A DNA stretch of 34,375 nucleotides from Acidobacteriota bacterium (GTDB taxonomy: Bacteria; Acidobacteriota; Terriglobia; Terriglobales; Acidobacteriaceae), in contig JAJYVF010000041.1 in the NCBI GenBank assembly GCA_021792135.1, forward strand, positions 1 to 34,375, written 5' to 3'. The notes beneath the pieces were generated by a model that saw only the letters and a list, made by a program, of their open reading frames with translations, did not search any database and was not told the origin of the DNA. The position numbers were made by a program, and so were the translations under genes. Below are positions 1 to 8,008 of the stretch, piece by piece. Each line of letters opens with the position of its first letter. Positions within the stretch are counted from its first letter, which is position 1.

Positions 1-159
1 CGCAAGGGGCGTAGTGTCTCTGCGGGCCGGAAAGCGGCCTGCATGGGCGCGAAGCAAGGCCCAAACAGCGGGTTTTCCGAACAAGTAAGGCCAGAAAATC
101 GGCGCTCAACTGCGGGTGCGCTTCGTCGCTGTCAAATCAGGAACCTGCGCAGAGGTTCC
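1..159 (+). mobile_element. Right end of an IS5-group insertion sequence, cut by the window edge
   Basis: The 20 bases at 140-159, read on the minus strand, begin GGAACCTCTGC and match the first 20 bases of the element at 34147-34166 at 17 positions, as expected for left and right terminal repeats of one IS type. The frame starting at base 2 is open to a TAA at 86-88 and could be the last residues of the transposase, but it is too short to recognise. No YTAR-type target duplication is obvious just outside (160-163 is ATTG). The transposase body would lie left of the window. The terminal-repeat match is seen directly; the family assignment is borrowed from the right-hand copy. Confidence 0.5.
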
Positions 160-981
160 ATTGGGGACATGGCCGCCAGTTTTGCTGTAGGGTTCGCGAC
201 AGCTGGCTGCTCCTCTCTGGCGGCACCTGGGAGTTCATGGGAGATGTCGCTGGAAGCAATGGATTTGCCACCGTTAACCATTGGGGATTCCACGTTCGAA
301 TGTGATTCGGGCAGTTTGGCACGTTTCGGGCTTGGTTCCACCTTAAAATCCACAGGGCGTTTGTGGAGCCCAAAGCACCGATCTTGTCAATCTCTACCGC
401 CAGCGCGTGGGCTTTCGGCAGGTTCTCGGCTAAATAGTTCAAAATATCAATACTTGGGCCCACCAGCTTTACCTTCGCGGCTCTTTCTTAGCAGGCTGAC
501 GGTACATCGCGGACTCCGCGATTCCGGAGGTCCCGAGACAATATGCAGAGCATGGAAGGCTGCTGTCAGGGGATAAGATGTCGCCGCTGGCGCTATCGGG
601 GAAGCCGAAGTAAACAGCTTCAGAGAGGCCAGCGATCGCAGCATGGCCCTGGCCCCGTCAGCACGGTAGCGGCAGAGGTATCGAAGCAGCCGTGCAGGCT
701 GGTCCCGCCGATCAGGCTGGCGTTTCCGGACGAGGCGCGGCCATAGCCAGCAATCGTCTGAGTTGCGGCCGAGTCGCCGTGAGGGGTTCTCCCCCGGCGA
801 GAAGAGCAAAAGCAGCGGTGCCCTGAGCGAAACGGGGGGATTCGGTCATCTGCGGGGACGAATCGGCAGGCTCCGGGAAAGCGTCGGCGATCTGCCGCCC
901 GCTGAGAATCCGATGACCCCCTTGTCGGCAGCGGCGATGATCGGAGCGCGGGCCCCTGCCTCCCGCGCGTCCGCCAGAGGC
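160..981. other. Gene-free stretch, possibly decayed coding sequence
   Basis: No reading frame here has a ribosome binding site, a recognisable domain or a convincing length. On the minus strand short runs of protein-like sequence change frame several times (for example 846-985, then about 700-850, then 137-463). This would fit an old pseudogene downstream of the cytochrome gene, but I cannot name a family, and the frames may be chance openings in GC-rich DNA. Confidence 0.4.
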
Positions 982-1773
982 TCAGTAGTTCCGGTAAGCC
1001 CGGTTGAATTTCGGCCGAGGCTTGCTGAGGATGTAAGCAACCACGTCCCAGGTTTGCTGCAGCGACAATGAGCCGGGGTGGTTCTGCGGCATGTTGGAAT
1101 GCACATAGGCTGCCATCTTGGCCGGCTTGTTCATTCCCGCTCCGTCGTTGAACGAGTTGTCTCCCCACACAGCGGGAAGAATCGGTGGCATACCCGCGCC
1201 ATTGGCGCCATGGCATTCGGCGCATTGCGCACCGTAGACCGCTTTGCCGGCCACAGGATTCCCGGTAAGGACCGCAACCTGCTTCAGACCCCGCCCCGGC
1301 CAGGGCTCTCCCTTCACGCCATCCCTTGAGAGCCAGTCGATATAGGCAACGAGCGCCTGCACGGTAGGGCTGTTCTCCGGCGGAGGCGTCCCGGCTTCGC
1401 TGCGCGTGAAGCATTCCTGGATGCGGTTGGCGAGCGAAATCACATGGCCGGCCCGTTTGTTGAACATCGGGAACAGGCCGGCCAGGTCGATCATGGGCGC
1501 GGCATGGGCCACGGTTCCGCTCCCCGCATGGCAGTCGCTGCAGGCGAGCTGGTTGCCGACATATTCATGAGCATATTTCGGCGTGCGATCAAAGATGAGC
1601 TTCCCCTGAACGGCGAGCGGAGGCGGTTCCTTCGCGGCACTTCCCTGCGCGCGATCAGGGGAGGAGGCTGCGTGAACGGGTTGGCTGCTGCAGCCCGCCA
1701 GCCCGGTGAAGAGAACAATACCGGCCAGAGACAGCAGGAATGAGATGTGGTGCTTCACTTCGATTTTCTTCAT
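982..1773 (-). CDS. TsdA-like dihaem cytochrome c (possible thiosulfate dehydrogenase), lipoprotein
   Basis: A 263-residue exported protein with two c-type haem sites, CSDCH at 78-82 and CAECH at 184-188. The start at 1773 is supported by GAGG upstream and by a signal peptide ending in a lipobox-like LAGC (Cys28). Between the haems lies SLANRIQECF with Cys121, then a VQALVAYIDWLS helix. The second domain has WGDNSFNDGAGM and ends WDVVAYILSKPRP. This order is that of TsdA, which couples two thiosulfates to tetrathionate and uses a Cys as distal ligand of haem 1; Cys121 is the likely equivalent and Met228 (SNMP) may serve haem 2. It is the last gene of the oxidase operon, so it may pass electrons to that oxidase. 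Other TsdA/SoxA-like dihaem cytochromes remain possible, so thiosulfate as substrate is inference. Confidence 0.8.
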   Translation of the reverse strand: MKKIEVKHHISFLLSLAGIVLFTGLAGCSSQPVHAASSPDRAQGSAAKEPPPLAVQGKLIFDRTPKYAHEYVGNQLACSDCHAGSGTVAHAAPMIDLAGLFPMFNKRAGHVISLANRIQECFTRSEAGTPPPENSPTVQALVAYIDWLSRDGVKGEPWPGRGLKQVAVLTGNPVAGKAVYGAQCAECHGANGAGMPPILPAVWGDNSFNDGAGMNKPAKMAAYVHSNMPQNHPGSLSLQQTWDVVAYILSKPRPKFNRAYRNY

Positions 1774-1787
1774 TGGGGCCCTCGAAT

Positions 1788-2729
1788 TTACCGTGAAACA
1801 GGTCGGAACCCGAACTGGCGGTAGATCGCCTGAGCGGCCGGCGTCCGGAGGAAGGCCAGCCACTCCGCCGCGGCATCCGCATGCGGTGCATCCTTCATAA
1901 TGCCGGCCGCGTAGATGGCAGTTGTGTTTTGCGCTGCAGGAATCGCGACGCCCTCGATCGGATTGCCGACCTTTTCCTGAAAGCGAACTTCGGAGGCCCA
2001 CGTCACACCCGCGTCGACGGTCCCGTTCATGATGCGGATCGGCGTTTGCCGGTGATGGATCTCCGTAAGGATGGTTTTTCCCGTCCGGACTTTCTCCCCG
2101 TAGACCTGCTGTTCGAGCGGCACGCCGCCGGCTTTGCGAAGCGACGCCTCAATCTGGTGGGCGACGCCTTCCCACTGAGGGTTGGGCATGGACAACATTA
2201 CGTCGGGACGTCCAAGGTCCTTCAGCGAGCGAATGTGCTTTGGATTCCCTGCGCGAACCATGATCTCGAGATCGTTGGTTTCGTACTCGACCACGTTCCG
2301 GACCTCGCCGCTCTGTTCCATCTGGTGCAGAACCCGCGCTCCTGCTTCATAAACATCGGGTCGAACCTGCACAGTCAGGTTGCCCAGGGTGATGGCACCC
2401 CCCGCGGCGATCTGCCTGCGCAGGATGCCGGGAGGCAGTGTCTCGCAGAAGATCTGTCCCTTGAGTTCGGGATGCTGCTGCTCGAATGCGCCGATGAGCT
2501 GCGGGAGGACAAAGAACTGGTTCCCGCCGATGAAGAGCACCAGCCGCGCATTCATGGGGTTGCCATGCAGATCCGGCACGTTATCGACATCGCTGACATG
2601 GAATGTGTACCCCGTCTGGCCGGCGGGATCATTCGCTCCATGGCTCCACGGAGGCATTGTCTGAGCTGAGCACGCGCCGGCGCACGCTGTGAGCAGCAGG
2701 GCCGGAATGATCCGAAGGAAGTTCGTCAT
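1788..2729 (-). CDS. Orphan periplasmic substrate-binding protein, type 2 PBP (ModA-like)
   Basis: A 313-residue exported protein with a clear signal peptide (MTNFLRIIPALLLTACAGA). Blocks such as VLFIGGNQFFVLPQLIGAFEQQHPE near the N-terminus, AITLGNLTVQVRPDVYEAG, and GTVDAGVTWASE in the second lobe fit the two-lobe fold of oxyanion-binding ModA/PstS/sulfate-type proteins. The C-terminus AAEWLAFLRTPAAQAIYRQFGF is typical of the ModA group. I chose the ATG at 2729 because AAAGG precedes it; an ATG at 2747, overlapping the upstream gene, is an alternative. No permease or ATPase gene lies nearby, so a role as an importer component is doubtful; it may scavenge or sense an anion for the respiratory operon around it. 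The ligand is unknown. Confidence 0.75.
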   Translation of the reverse strand: MTNFLRIIPALLLTACAGACSAQTMPPWSHGANDPAGQTGYTFHVSDVDNVPDLHGNPMNARLVLFIGGNQFFVLPQLIGAFEQQHPELKGQIFCETLPPGILRRQIAAGGAITLGNLTVQVRPDVYEAGARVLHQMEQSGEVRNVVEYETNDLEIMVRAGNPKHIRSLKDLGRPDVMLSMPNPQWEGVAHQIEASLRKAGGVPLEQQVYGEKVRTGKTILTEIHHRQTPIRIMNGTVDAGVTWASEVRFQEKVGNPIEGVAIPAAQNTTAIYAAGIMKDAPHADAAAEWLAFLRTPAAQAIYRQFGFRPVSR

Positions 2730-2750
2730 AACATCTGTACCTTTCATGGA

Positions 2751-3455
2751 CTAAGCCGTGATATAGGTGTAGTGGCCTTCGGCCTGCAGAAGGGCGATGG
2801 CCGCCACCATCGAGGCAACGACCAGAACGCCGGGCAGAGCATGAGCCAGCATGTCCCGGACGATTGCTTCCGGAGTCTGGGTCAGCTTGTCGCGGCGGAC
2901 CAGCGCGCGGGCCTGCTCCTCGAGGGCCGTGTGGCAGCTCAGGAATTGAACTCCGCGAGCCTGCAGCCTCTGAACGCTCGTATCCTGGTCCGGGGAATGC
3001 TCGTCGTTGGGATCCTGCGACGCTGCCGTCTTTTCCGGGTAGAAGATGTTGCGCACGGCCGGTTTGCCGGTGGTCGGGTCGGTGACGCTGAGCCATTCTC
3101 CCACCCGATACTTCTCCCAGATGTAATCGTCATAGTTGACCATGTTCGCGGGTCCGTGCAGCCCGGCCGCGACTTTCATCTGCTGCTCCGGTATGCCGAA
3201 GCCGAAGCTCAGCCCGTTCAGGGAATTCTTGATGTTATTCAGAAACTTTCCATTGCCAATGCCTACAACGTCATAGATCTGTTTAATGCGCGCCGGATCC
3301 CCGATGAGTTTGCGGAAGTCGGCGATGTTCCACTGCGAGCTTTTCCACACCAGCTGGCCCTGGGCCTCCGGAGCAGCCTGACTGAGCGCGCCGAACGTGG
3401 CAACCGTGGCGGCGGCATGGGAAACAAACGATCTACGAGTGATTGGGGTCATCAT
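2751..3455 (-). CDS. Tat-exported DsrE-like protein
   Basis: 234 residues starting with a twin-arginine signal (TRRSFV, Arg7-Arg8, then an Ala-rich stretch). The mature part has the DsrE/F-like layout: a first strand and helix followed by SLNGLSFGFG and a hydrophobic segment, then LQARGVQFLSCHTAL with Cys174 at the place where DsrE-type proteins carry their sulfur-binding cysteine. It ends PGVLVVASMVAAIALLQAEGHYTYI, the usual last strand and helix. Family members handle protein-bound persulfide or are uncharacterised; exported ones are often mislabelled 'transcriptional initiation protein Tat'. The start overlaps the end of the upstream membrane peptide by 23 bases, so translation is probably coupled. 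With the TsdA-like cytochrome downstream it points to periplasmic sulfur chemistry, which is inference. Confidence 0.75.
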   Translation of the reverse strand: MMTPITRRSFVSHAAATVATFGALSQAAPEAQGQLVWKSSQWNIADFRKLIGDPARIKQIYDVVGIGNGKFLNNIKNSLNGLSFGFGIPEQQMKVAAGLHGPANMVNYDDYIWEKYRVGEWLSVTDPTTGKPAVRNIFYPEKTAASQDPNDEHSPDQDTSVQRLQARGVQFLSCHTALEEQARALVRRDKLTQTPEAIVRDMLAHALPGVLVVASMVAAIALLQAEGHYTYITA

Positions 3456-3636
3456 TATTCTCCTGAGTAAAGAAGCGTTGGGGCGAATGTCGATCGACCG
3501 GCGGAGGAATCCCCAGGCTCTCGAGAAAGAGGAACTTGGGTTCTTCGCAGCGTTCGCGAAAGGATTTAGAAGCGCTTCTCCAGCCGATGAAGAGCAGCAG
3601 GATGAGAGTGATCAGACCGATGATCCAGGCAATCAA
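3433..3636 (-). CDS. Small membrane protein of the oxidase operon (CcoQ/CcoS-like position)
   Basis: A 67-residue protein with one N-terminal membrane helix (IIGLITLILLLFIGW) and a polar tail. The start codon is TTG at 3634-3636. It overlaps the TGA of the oxidase gene as TTGA and is preceded by a strong GAGGAG ribosome binding site about six bases upstream, so the gene looks real and translationally coupled. In cbb3 operons a short one-helix protein after the catalytic subunit is commonly CcoQ (complex stability) or CcoS (assembly). Length and topology fit either, but no diagnostic motif is visible. Its 3' end overlaps the next gene. Confidence 0.6.
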   Translation of the reverse strand: MIAWIIGLITLILLLFIGWRSASKSFRERCEEPKFLFLESLGIPPPVDRHSPQRFFTQENNDDPNHS

Positions 3637-6248
3637 CGCGTTCTCTCCTCCTCACTGTCGTTCCCCGAAGGGGTTCTGGCGGGAGTGATTTCGGTGCCCT
3701 GGTAAAGCGATTGCATATACGCCGTGACGGCCTGAATCTCTCCGCGGGTCAGCAGGGGCCAGGGAGGCATGCCGCTGCCCGGAACCCCGTTGCGGATCAC
3801 GTACGCGGCTCCCGCAAAGGAGACCTCAATCTGATGGAAGTTTGCCGGAGGGCGCGCAACCTGCCCGGCATCGGGGCCGTCTCCGGCGCCGTCATTGCCG
3901 TGGCAGCGGATGCAGTGCGCTTCGAAGACCCGCTTGCCGGCGAGCACCAGGATCGGCATCGGAGCCCATTGTTCGCTGGGCCGCAGTCCCGGGATCTTCG
4001 CAAGCGACAGGGCGTATTCCGCCACATCGTCGAACTGGGACGTCGGCAGGTCGTTCCACGCCGGCATCGCGGTTCCCGGTACACCGTTAGCCAGAGCGTG
4101 CAGAACCGTGTCGGGAGGCAGGCGAAAGTCAGCCAGATCGAAGGCCACCGGCCGCAGCGCCCGGCCGCCGGGCGACCGGCCACGCCCGGCCGTGCCGTGG
4201 CACCCTGAGCAGTTGGCCGCGAACACCGCCTTACCGGCAGCGAGATCCGCAGCAGCAGCAGCAGCGCGCGTCCCGGGCGCGAACACCGGTTCCACAGTTT
4301 CGGGCCGGGGATCCGGATGAATCATCTCTTCCGCGCGCCCCAGCGTGTTCAGGTACGCAACCAGGTCGAGCGCATCGCGGGTGGGCCGATCCGGATCGCC
4401 GACAAACATCCAGCCGTAGCCCGGCATCACCGAATCGGGCACCGTATATCGCGGGTTGTAGAGGTGAACCAGCTGCCAGTCCTGGCTGCGCCTGCCCGAC
4501 TCGCGCGCCAGATCGGGGCCGATGCGTCGTGTGCCCCACATCTGCGGATATTCGCCCTGCGTTTCCCATGCCTGGGTTGGGCGCCCGAACCGCCATTCAT
4601 CGGCCGGAGTGAAACGCACCTGCTCCGTATGGCAGTAAGCGCAGCCGTCGCGGGCGTAGAGCAGCATCCCGCGTTGTTCCGCGGGACTGAGTTGCAGCAC
4701 GGCATGCGGCGGCGTCGTACGCGCTATCGCTTCGTGAAGGCGAAGGGCCGGAATCGCTCCAAGTGTCGTGAACGAGGCGACAAAGAAGAGCAATCCGGCC
4801 CCGAAGGTGGCGCTCCAGGCGGTCGCGATCCATCGATCCGCAGAGGAACCCCCGTCGGCAGCATGGGCAGCGGACACGGCAGCCGCCCGCGGAGCCTCCG
4901 TGGCCTCATGGCGTTTCCCGGTCAGAAAACTGGCTCCGAAAGCGACAAAGCCCAGCAGCAATAGACAGCCATCGGCGGTGCGGAAAATCCAGTACGGGCG
5001 CGAGGCGCGCACCGAATCGATCCAGGGCAGGTGCTGCTGCCACAGAGCGGCCTGCGTCAGACCCGCGCTCGTAAGGTCGAGAACCATCAGCAGCAGGCCG
5101 ATCACCAGAAGCCAGTACGACCAGGCCAGCAGCCGCCGGCTGGAGCGCACACCGGGCAGGCGTTGCCACACGTGCGCGACTCCCCCCATGGCGGCGAAGG
5201 AGGCAAATCCGATCATCGCCAGATGGGAGTGGCCGATCACAAAATCGGTGAAGTGGATAAAGCTGTTGAAAGCCATCACCGCCTGAACCGATCCCTGAAT
5301 GCTCACCACCAGATACAGCACCACGCTCGTCCAGACAAAGCGCAGCGGGATATCCCGCAGGATGTTGCCTTCCCCGGCCAGGCCGATCGAGAGCAGAAGA
5401 TTGGCGACCACAATGATGACGTCGATGCCCTGGTAGATCGAGGCCACTTCCGACGCGTGCTGCGCGCCCATCGGCAGCGATGAATAGATGTAGTGATGGA
5501 GACCGTTCAGCGGATAGACCAGGAACAGCAGCCAGAAGCCGATCATCGAGTAGAAATGGCTGTAGATCGGCTTCCGCGTGACCGCGGGGATCACAAAGTA
5601 CGCGATGGCCGTGGCCAGGGGCGTGACGAAGACCCCAACGGCATCGTGAATCCACAGACCGCTGAAGGCCGCGCCCATCGCGCCCGGCAGAACATTGGGC
5701 AGAATATTGCCGATCGGATACGCAAGCGCGGTGAACGTGATCCCGCCCAGCAGATACCAGCCCGCCACGTACAGCTTTGCCGCCCCTCCTTTCCAGAAGG
5801 GCAATGCGAACTGCACGATGAGCAGCAGAAGCGATAGCTCAATGACCGCTGCAATGCCCAGCGGGAACTCCGCCCATTCCAGAGGCTGACTGATGCCGGC
5901 CAGCACCAGGCTCCAGCCTCCCAAAACCGCGACTGCATTCCAGACCCAGAAGATCACCCATCCCAGGCGCTCGCTGGTGAAATTCCGGTGGGCGAGAATC
6001 GGCGCCGCGTAATAGAGAAACGCAATGAACGCGTTGCCGAGCCACGCGTAGAGGATGCCCTGCGTGTGGTCATAGCGCAGCCTGCCCCATGTGTCCCAGG
6101 CCTGATCGCCGAGAAAAGACGGCGCATGGAACTTGACGGACACCAGCAGGCCGAACACCGCGGACAGGACCAGACCGGCGAAGGCGGCGAAGGTATGCGC
6201 GCGAATCAGCCTCTGCGCTGCCGGCGTCGGCTCCACGCGCGCAGTCAT
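3633..6248 (-). CDS. cbb3-type cytochrome c oxidase: CcoN-CcoO-CcoP-like fusion with three c haems
   Basis: An 871-residue protein starting at the ATG at 6248 (AAGGGG upstream). Residues 1-445 are a CcoN-type haem-copper subunit: His61 (RLRYDHTQG), His201 (WIHDAVG), Tyr245 six residues before His251-His252, and His340/His342 (TDFVIGHSH). These supply the low-spin haem b, CuB, haem b3 and the likely cross-linked Tyr. After another helix (about 478-500), residues 520-635 are CcoO-like with CAYCH (536-540) and MWGTRRIGPDLA. Residues 670-750 and 770-850 are two further haem c domains, CSGCH (680-684) and CIRCH (779-783), resembling CcoP. The usual enzyme has these on three chains; here they form one. 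The Glu of the FEGP motif two helices after the HH pair is Gln318. It probably reduces O2 (NO is less likely) with electrons from periplasmic cytochromes such as the TsdA-like protein. Confidence 0.88.
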   Translation of the reverse strand: MTARVEPTPAAQRLIRAHTFAAFAGLVLSAVFGLLVSVKFHAPSFLGDQAWDTWGRLRYDHTQGILYAWLGNAFIAFLYYAAPILAHRNFTSERLGWVIFWVWNAVAVLGGWSLVLAGISQPLEWAEFPLGIAAVIELSLLLLIVQFALPFWKGGAAKLYVAGWYLLGGITFTALAYPIGNILPNVLPGAMGAAFSGLWIHDAVGVFVTPLATAIAYFVIPAVTRKPIYSHFYSMIGFWLLFLVYPLNGLHHYIYSSLPMGAQHASEVASIYQGIDVIIVVANLLLSIGLAGEGNILRDIPLRFVWTSVVLYLVVSIQGSVQAVMAFNSFIHFTDFVIGHSHLAMIGFASFAAMGGVAHVWQRLPGVRSSRRLLAWSYWLLVIGLLLMVLDLTSAGLTQAALWQQHLPWIDSVRASRPYWIFRTADGCLLLLGFVAFGASFLTGKRHEATEAPRAAAVSAAHAADGGSSADRWIATAWSATFGAGLLFFVASFTTLGAIPALRLHEAIARTTPPHAVLQLSPAEQRGMLLYARDGCAYCHTEQVRFTPADEWRFGRPTQAWETQGEYPQMWGTRRIGPDLARESGRRSQDWQLVHLYNPRYTVPDSVMPGYGWMFVGDPDRPTRDALDLVAYLNTLGRAEEMIHPDPRPETVEPVFAPGTRAAAAAADLAAGKAVFAANCSGCHGTAGRGRSPGGRALRPVAFDLADFRLPPDTVLHALANGVPGTAMPAWNDLPTSQFDDVAEYALSLAKIPGLRPSEQWAPMPILVLAGKRVFEAHCIRCHGNDGAGDGPDAGQVARPPANFHQIEVSFAGAAYVIRNGVPGSGMPPWPLLTRGEIQAVTAYMQSLYQGTEITPARTPSGNDSEEERTR

Positions 6249-6505
6249 GGCACATCCCCTTGCGGAGCCATTGCGAACCACGCCCCGTGCGCCGGATGGT
6301 GGAGATCCGCCGCGGCCGGATCGATGCGAAAGACAATCAGATATGACAAAATCAGCGCAAGCACAAGCAAACCAGCCACGAAAATCCACTGCCGGAGCGC
6401 CTGCCGGTCCCCCGCAGAAGCCTGCTCCGCCCCGCCGTCAGGGCTCGATCCTGATGTCTCGTTGCGGCCGGAACCTTGAGGATCGAACGGGTCAGGGCCG
6501 GCCAT
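6245..6505 (-). CDS. Single-helix membrane protein preceding the oxidase
   Basis: An 86-residue protein: a polar Gly/Ser-rich N-terminus, one membrane helix (FVAGLLVLALILSYLIVF, about 44-61) and a short outer tail with HHPAHG. Its TGA overlaps the oxidase ATG as ATGA, so the two are translationally coupled and it is probably an oxidase accessory or small subunit (compare the one-helix subunits of ba3 and cbb3 enzymes). The ATG at 6505 is the best start by position; only a weak AGAGAG lies upstream, and an in-frame start at 6586 is possible. No family is recognised. Confidence 0.55.
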   Translation of the reverse strand: MAGPDPFDPQGSGRNETSGSSPDGGAEQASAGDRQALRQWIFVAGLLVLALILSYLIVFRIDPAAADLHHPAHGAWFAMAPQGDVP

Positions 6506-6598
6506 TGTCAGTACTCTCTGGCATGAGGGGTCTGGGTAAGGTCGTTCGTGTGTGTTTCCGCTGGCATCGTTGCCAGGGTGCAACACCAGAAGGGCAGG

Positions 6599-6802
6599 TT
6601 ACTTTGCACCTTTCTGGTCGAAGTTCACCGGAATGCGGGAGCAACTCAGGCTGAAGGACGGCACGAAACTTCGCCCCTGTACGGCTTTCCTGAGCTCGTC
6701 CCGTAGTCGCCGCGTGTAGAGATTTACCAGGACCTCCTGAGCGCATGCAGGGCAATGCAAAAGGTGCCCGAGGTCCAGATTCTCGAGTTCAATCGGATCC
6801 AT
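6599..6802 (-). CDS. Small CPxC protein, first gene of the oxidase operon
   Basis: 67 residues with HLLHCPACAQEVLVNLYTRRLRDEL near the N-terminus. Cys17 and Cys20 with His13/His16 could bind a metal, and the arrangement recalls the short zinc-binding N-terminus of anti-sigma-like proteins, but the protein stops soon after. GGAAG about eight bases before the ATG at 6802 supports the start. It lies 93 bases upstream of the one-helix protein on the same strand and diverges from the LysR gene. Function unknown; a regulatory or metal-handling role is a guess. Confidence 0.45.
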   Translation of the reverse strand: MDPIELENLDLGHLLHCPACAQEVLVNLYTRRLRDELRKAVQGRSFVPSFSLSCSRIPVNFDQKGAK

Positions 6803-6934
6803 ACGTCCTGCTTCCTGTTTAGTCCGCGGCAGATGCGCGATTACGTGAGAATTGGCAACCGAATGGTAAGGGGAAACACTGGGTCCACCTGCAAGTCTGA
6901 AAGCCCGCCCATCCCGGTGTCCAAACAGAAATCG

Positions 6935-6947
6935 TTATCCGCTATAA
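6935..6947. promoter_or_regulatory. Candidate LysR-type T-N11-A box in the divergent intergenic region
   Basis: TTATCCGCTATAA is a 13-base imperfect dyad (TTAT and ATAA arms) of the T-N11-A form that LysR-type regulators bind. It lies 117 bases upstream of the LysR start at 7064 and 133 bases upstream of the oxidase operon's first gene, a usual place for shared autoregulation and activation. Chance occurrence cannot be excluded from one site. Confidence 0.35.
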
Positions 6948-7063
6948 GCTCCGTAAGGGTGGAGGCAGGCATCGAGGGCCGGATCGCGCACGCGTCCAGA
7001 CTGCCGCTGCCCCCGCAGGCGGGCGATTTGGGATACCCTCAGCTTTCCGGTTCGGAGAACGAG

Positions 7064-8008
7064 ATGGAAAACTTTCGCCTCAGGATATTTCGCACGGTGG
7101 CGCATCACCTCAATTTCAGCCGCGCCGCGGAAGAGTTGTTGCTCACCCAGCCAGCCGTGACCCAACAGATCAGGACGCTGGAAGAGGAATGCGGCGTGCC
7201 CCTCTTCGACCGCAGCGGCGGCCAGATTACCCTGACGCCTGCCGGTGAAGCGCTCCTTCCCTATGCGGAGAAGCTCAAGGCCATCACAGACGAGGCCATC
7301 GCGGCCGTGAATGATGCATCGGGCAGGGACATCGGGCAGCTCGCTGTTGGCGCATCGCAGACCATCGGCCAGTACATCCTCCCCAATCTGGTGGCGCGGT
7401 TCCTCCGCGAGCACCCGCGCGTAACCTTCACCGCAGTCTGCGGCAACAGCGACGAAATGATCGGCAGGCTACTGCATCGGCGGATCCAGCTGGCCCTCAT
7501 CGAGGGTCCCGTGCGCCGGAAGGACTTTCATATCGAGCCTTTCATGGAAGATCACATGGTCCTCGTCGTTCCTGCTGGCCACGAGTGGGCGGATCATGAG
7601 ATCGAGGTATCGGCGCTCAAGAGGGCTCCGCTGCTGATGAGGGAATTCGGCTCCGGATCGCGGCGCGTTGTCGAGCAGGCCCTGGCCCGGGCGGGAATCA
7701 GGAAGAAGGACCTCAACACCCGAATGGAGTTTGACTCGACGGAGGGGATCCTGAACGCAGTCGAGGCGGGGCTTGGAGCCACCTTCATCTCTCGCTGGGC
7801 AGTCAGAAATCAGCTTGCCCTGGGCACCCTGAAAGTCGCGCGTGTCAAAGGGCTCCAACTGTCTCGCGTCTTCTCCATGGTCTATCCGCGCGGCCCTGGA
7901 CCGTCCGGTGTTGCGGGGCTGTTCCGGGCATTTCTTCTTACGCGAGGCATGGATTTGAAACCGGGCGCCGCCGCAAAACCGACGAAGGCGAATCTGCGGC
8001 CGTACTGA
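7064..8008 (+). CDS. LysR-family transcriptional regulator
   Basis: A 314-residue protein with the typical LysR layout. Residues 1-60 form the winged helix-turn-helix (FRTVAHHLNFSRAAEELLLTQPAVTQQIRTLEEECGVPLFDR in outline). The effector domain begins with GQLAVGASQTIGQYILPNLVARF, as in CysB/CbbR-like members, and has a second lobe around FGSGSRRVVEQ. GGAG seven bases before the ATG at 7064 decides the start over the longer in-frame extension from 6755. It is transcribed away from the oxidase/cytochrome operon and is therefore its likely regulator. The closest well-known relatives respond to sulfur, CO2-fixation or redox signals; the effector here is not evident. The last 20 residues are an unstructured tail. 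Confidence 0.9.
   Translation: MENFRLRIFRTVAHHLNFSRAAEELLLTQPAVTQQIRTLEEECGVPLFDRSGGQITLTPAGEALLPYAEKLKAITDEAIAAVNDASGRDIGQLAVGASQTIGQYILPNLVARFLREHPRVTFTAVCGNSDEMIGRLLHRRIQLALIEGPVRRKDFHIEPFMEDHMVLVVPAGHEWADHEIEVSALKRAPLLMREFGSGSRRVVEQALARAGIRKKDLNTRMEFDSTEGILNAVEAGLGATFISRWAVRNQLALGTLKVARVKGLQLSRVFSMVYPRGPGPSGVAGLFRAFLLTRGMDLKPGAAAKPTKANLRPY

Noticed and set aside
43-576. 177-residue plus-strand frame at the left edge
   Set aside because: It crosses the IS end at 159, has no recognisable domain and no ribosome binding site.
620-1414. 264-residue minus-strand frame overlapping the cytochrome gene
   Set aside because: Overlaps the well-supported dihaem cytochrome in another frame and has Arg/Ser-rich shadow composition.
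6492-6755. 87-residue minus-strand frame overlapping the small CPxC gene
   Set aside because: The alternative frame at 6599-6802 has a better ribosome binding site and a plausible CPxC motif; this one is Arg/Thr/Pro-rich noise.
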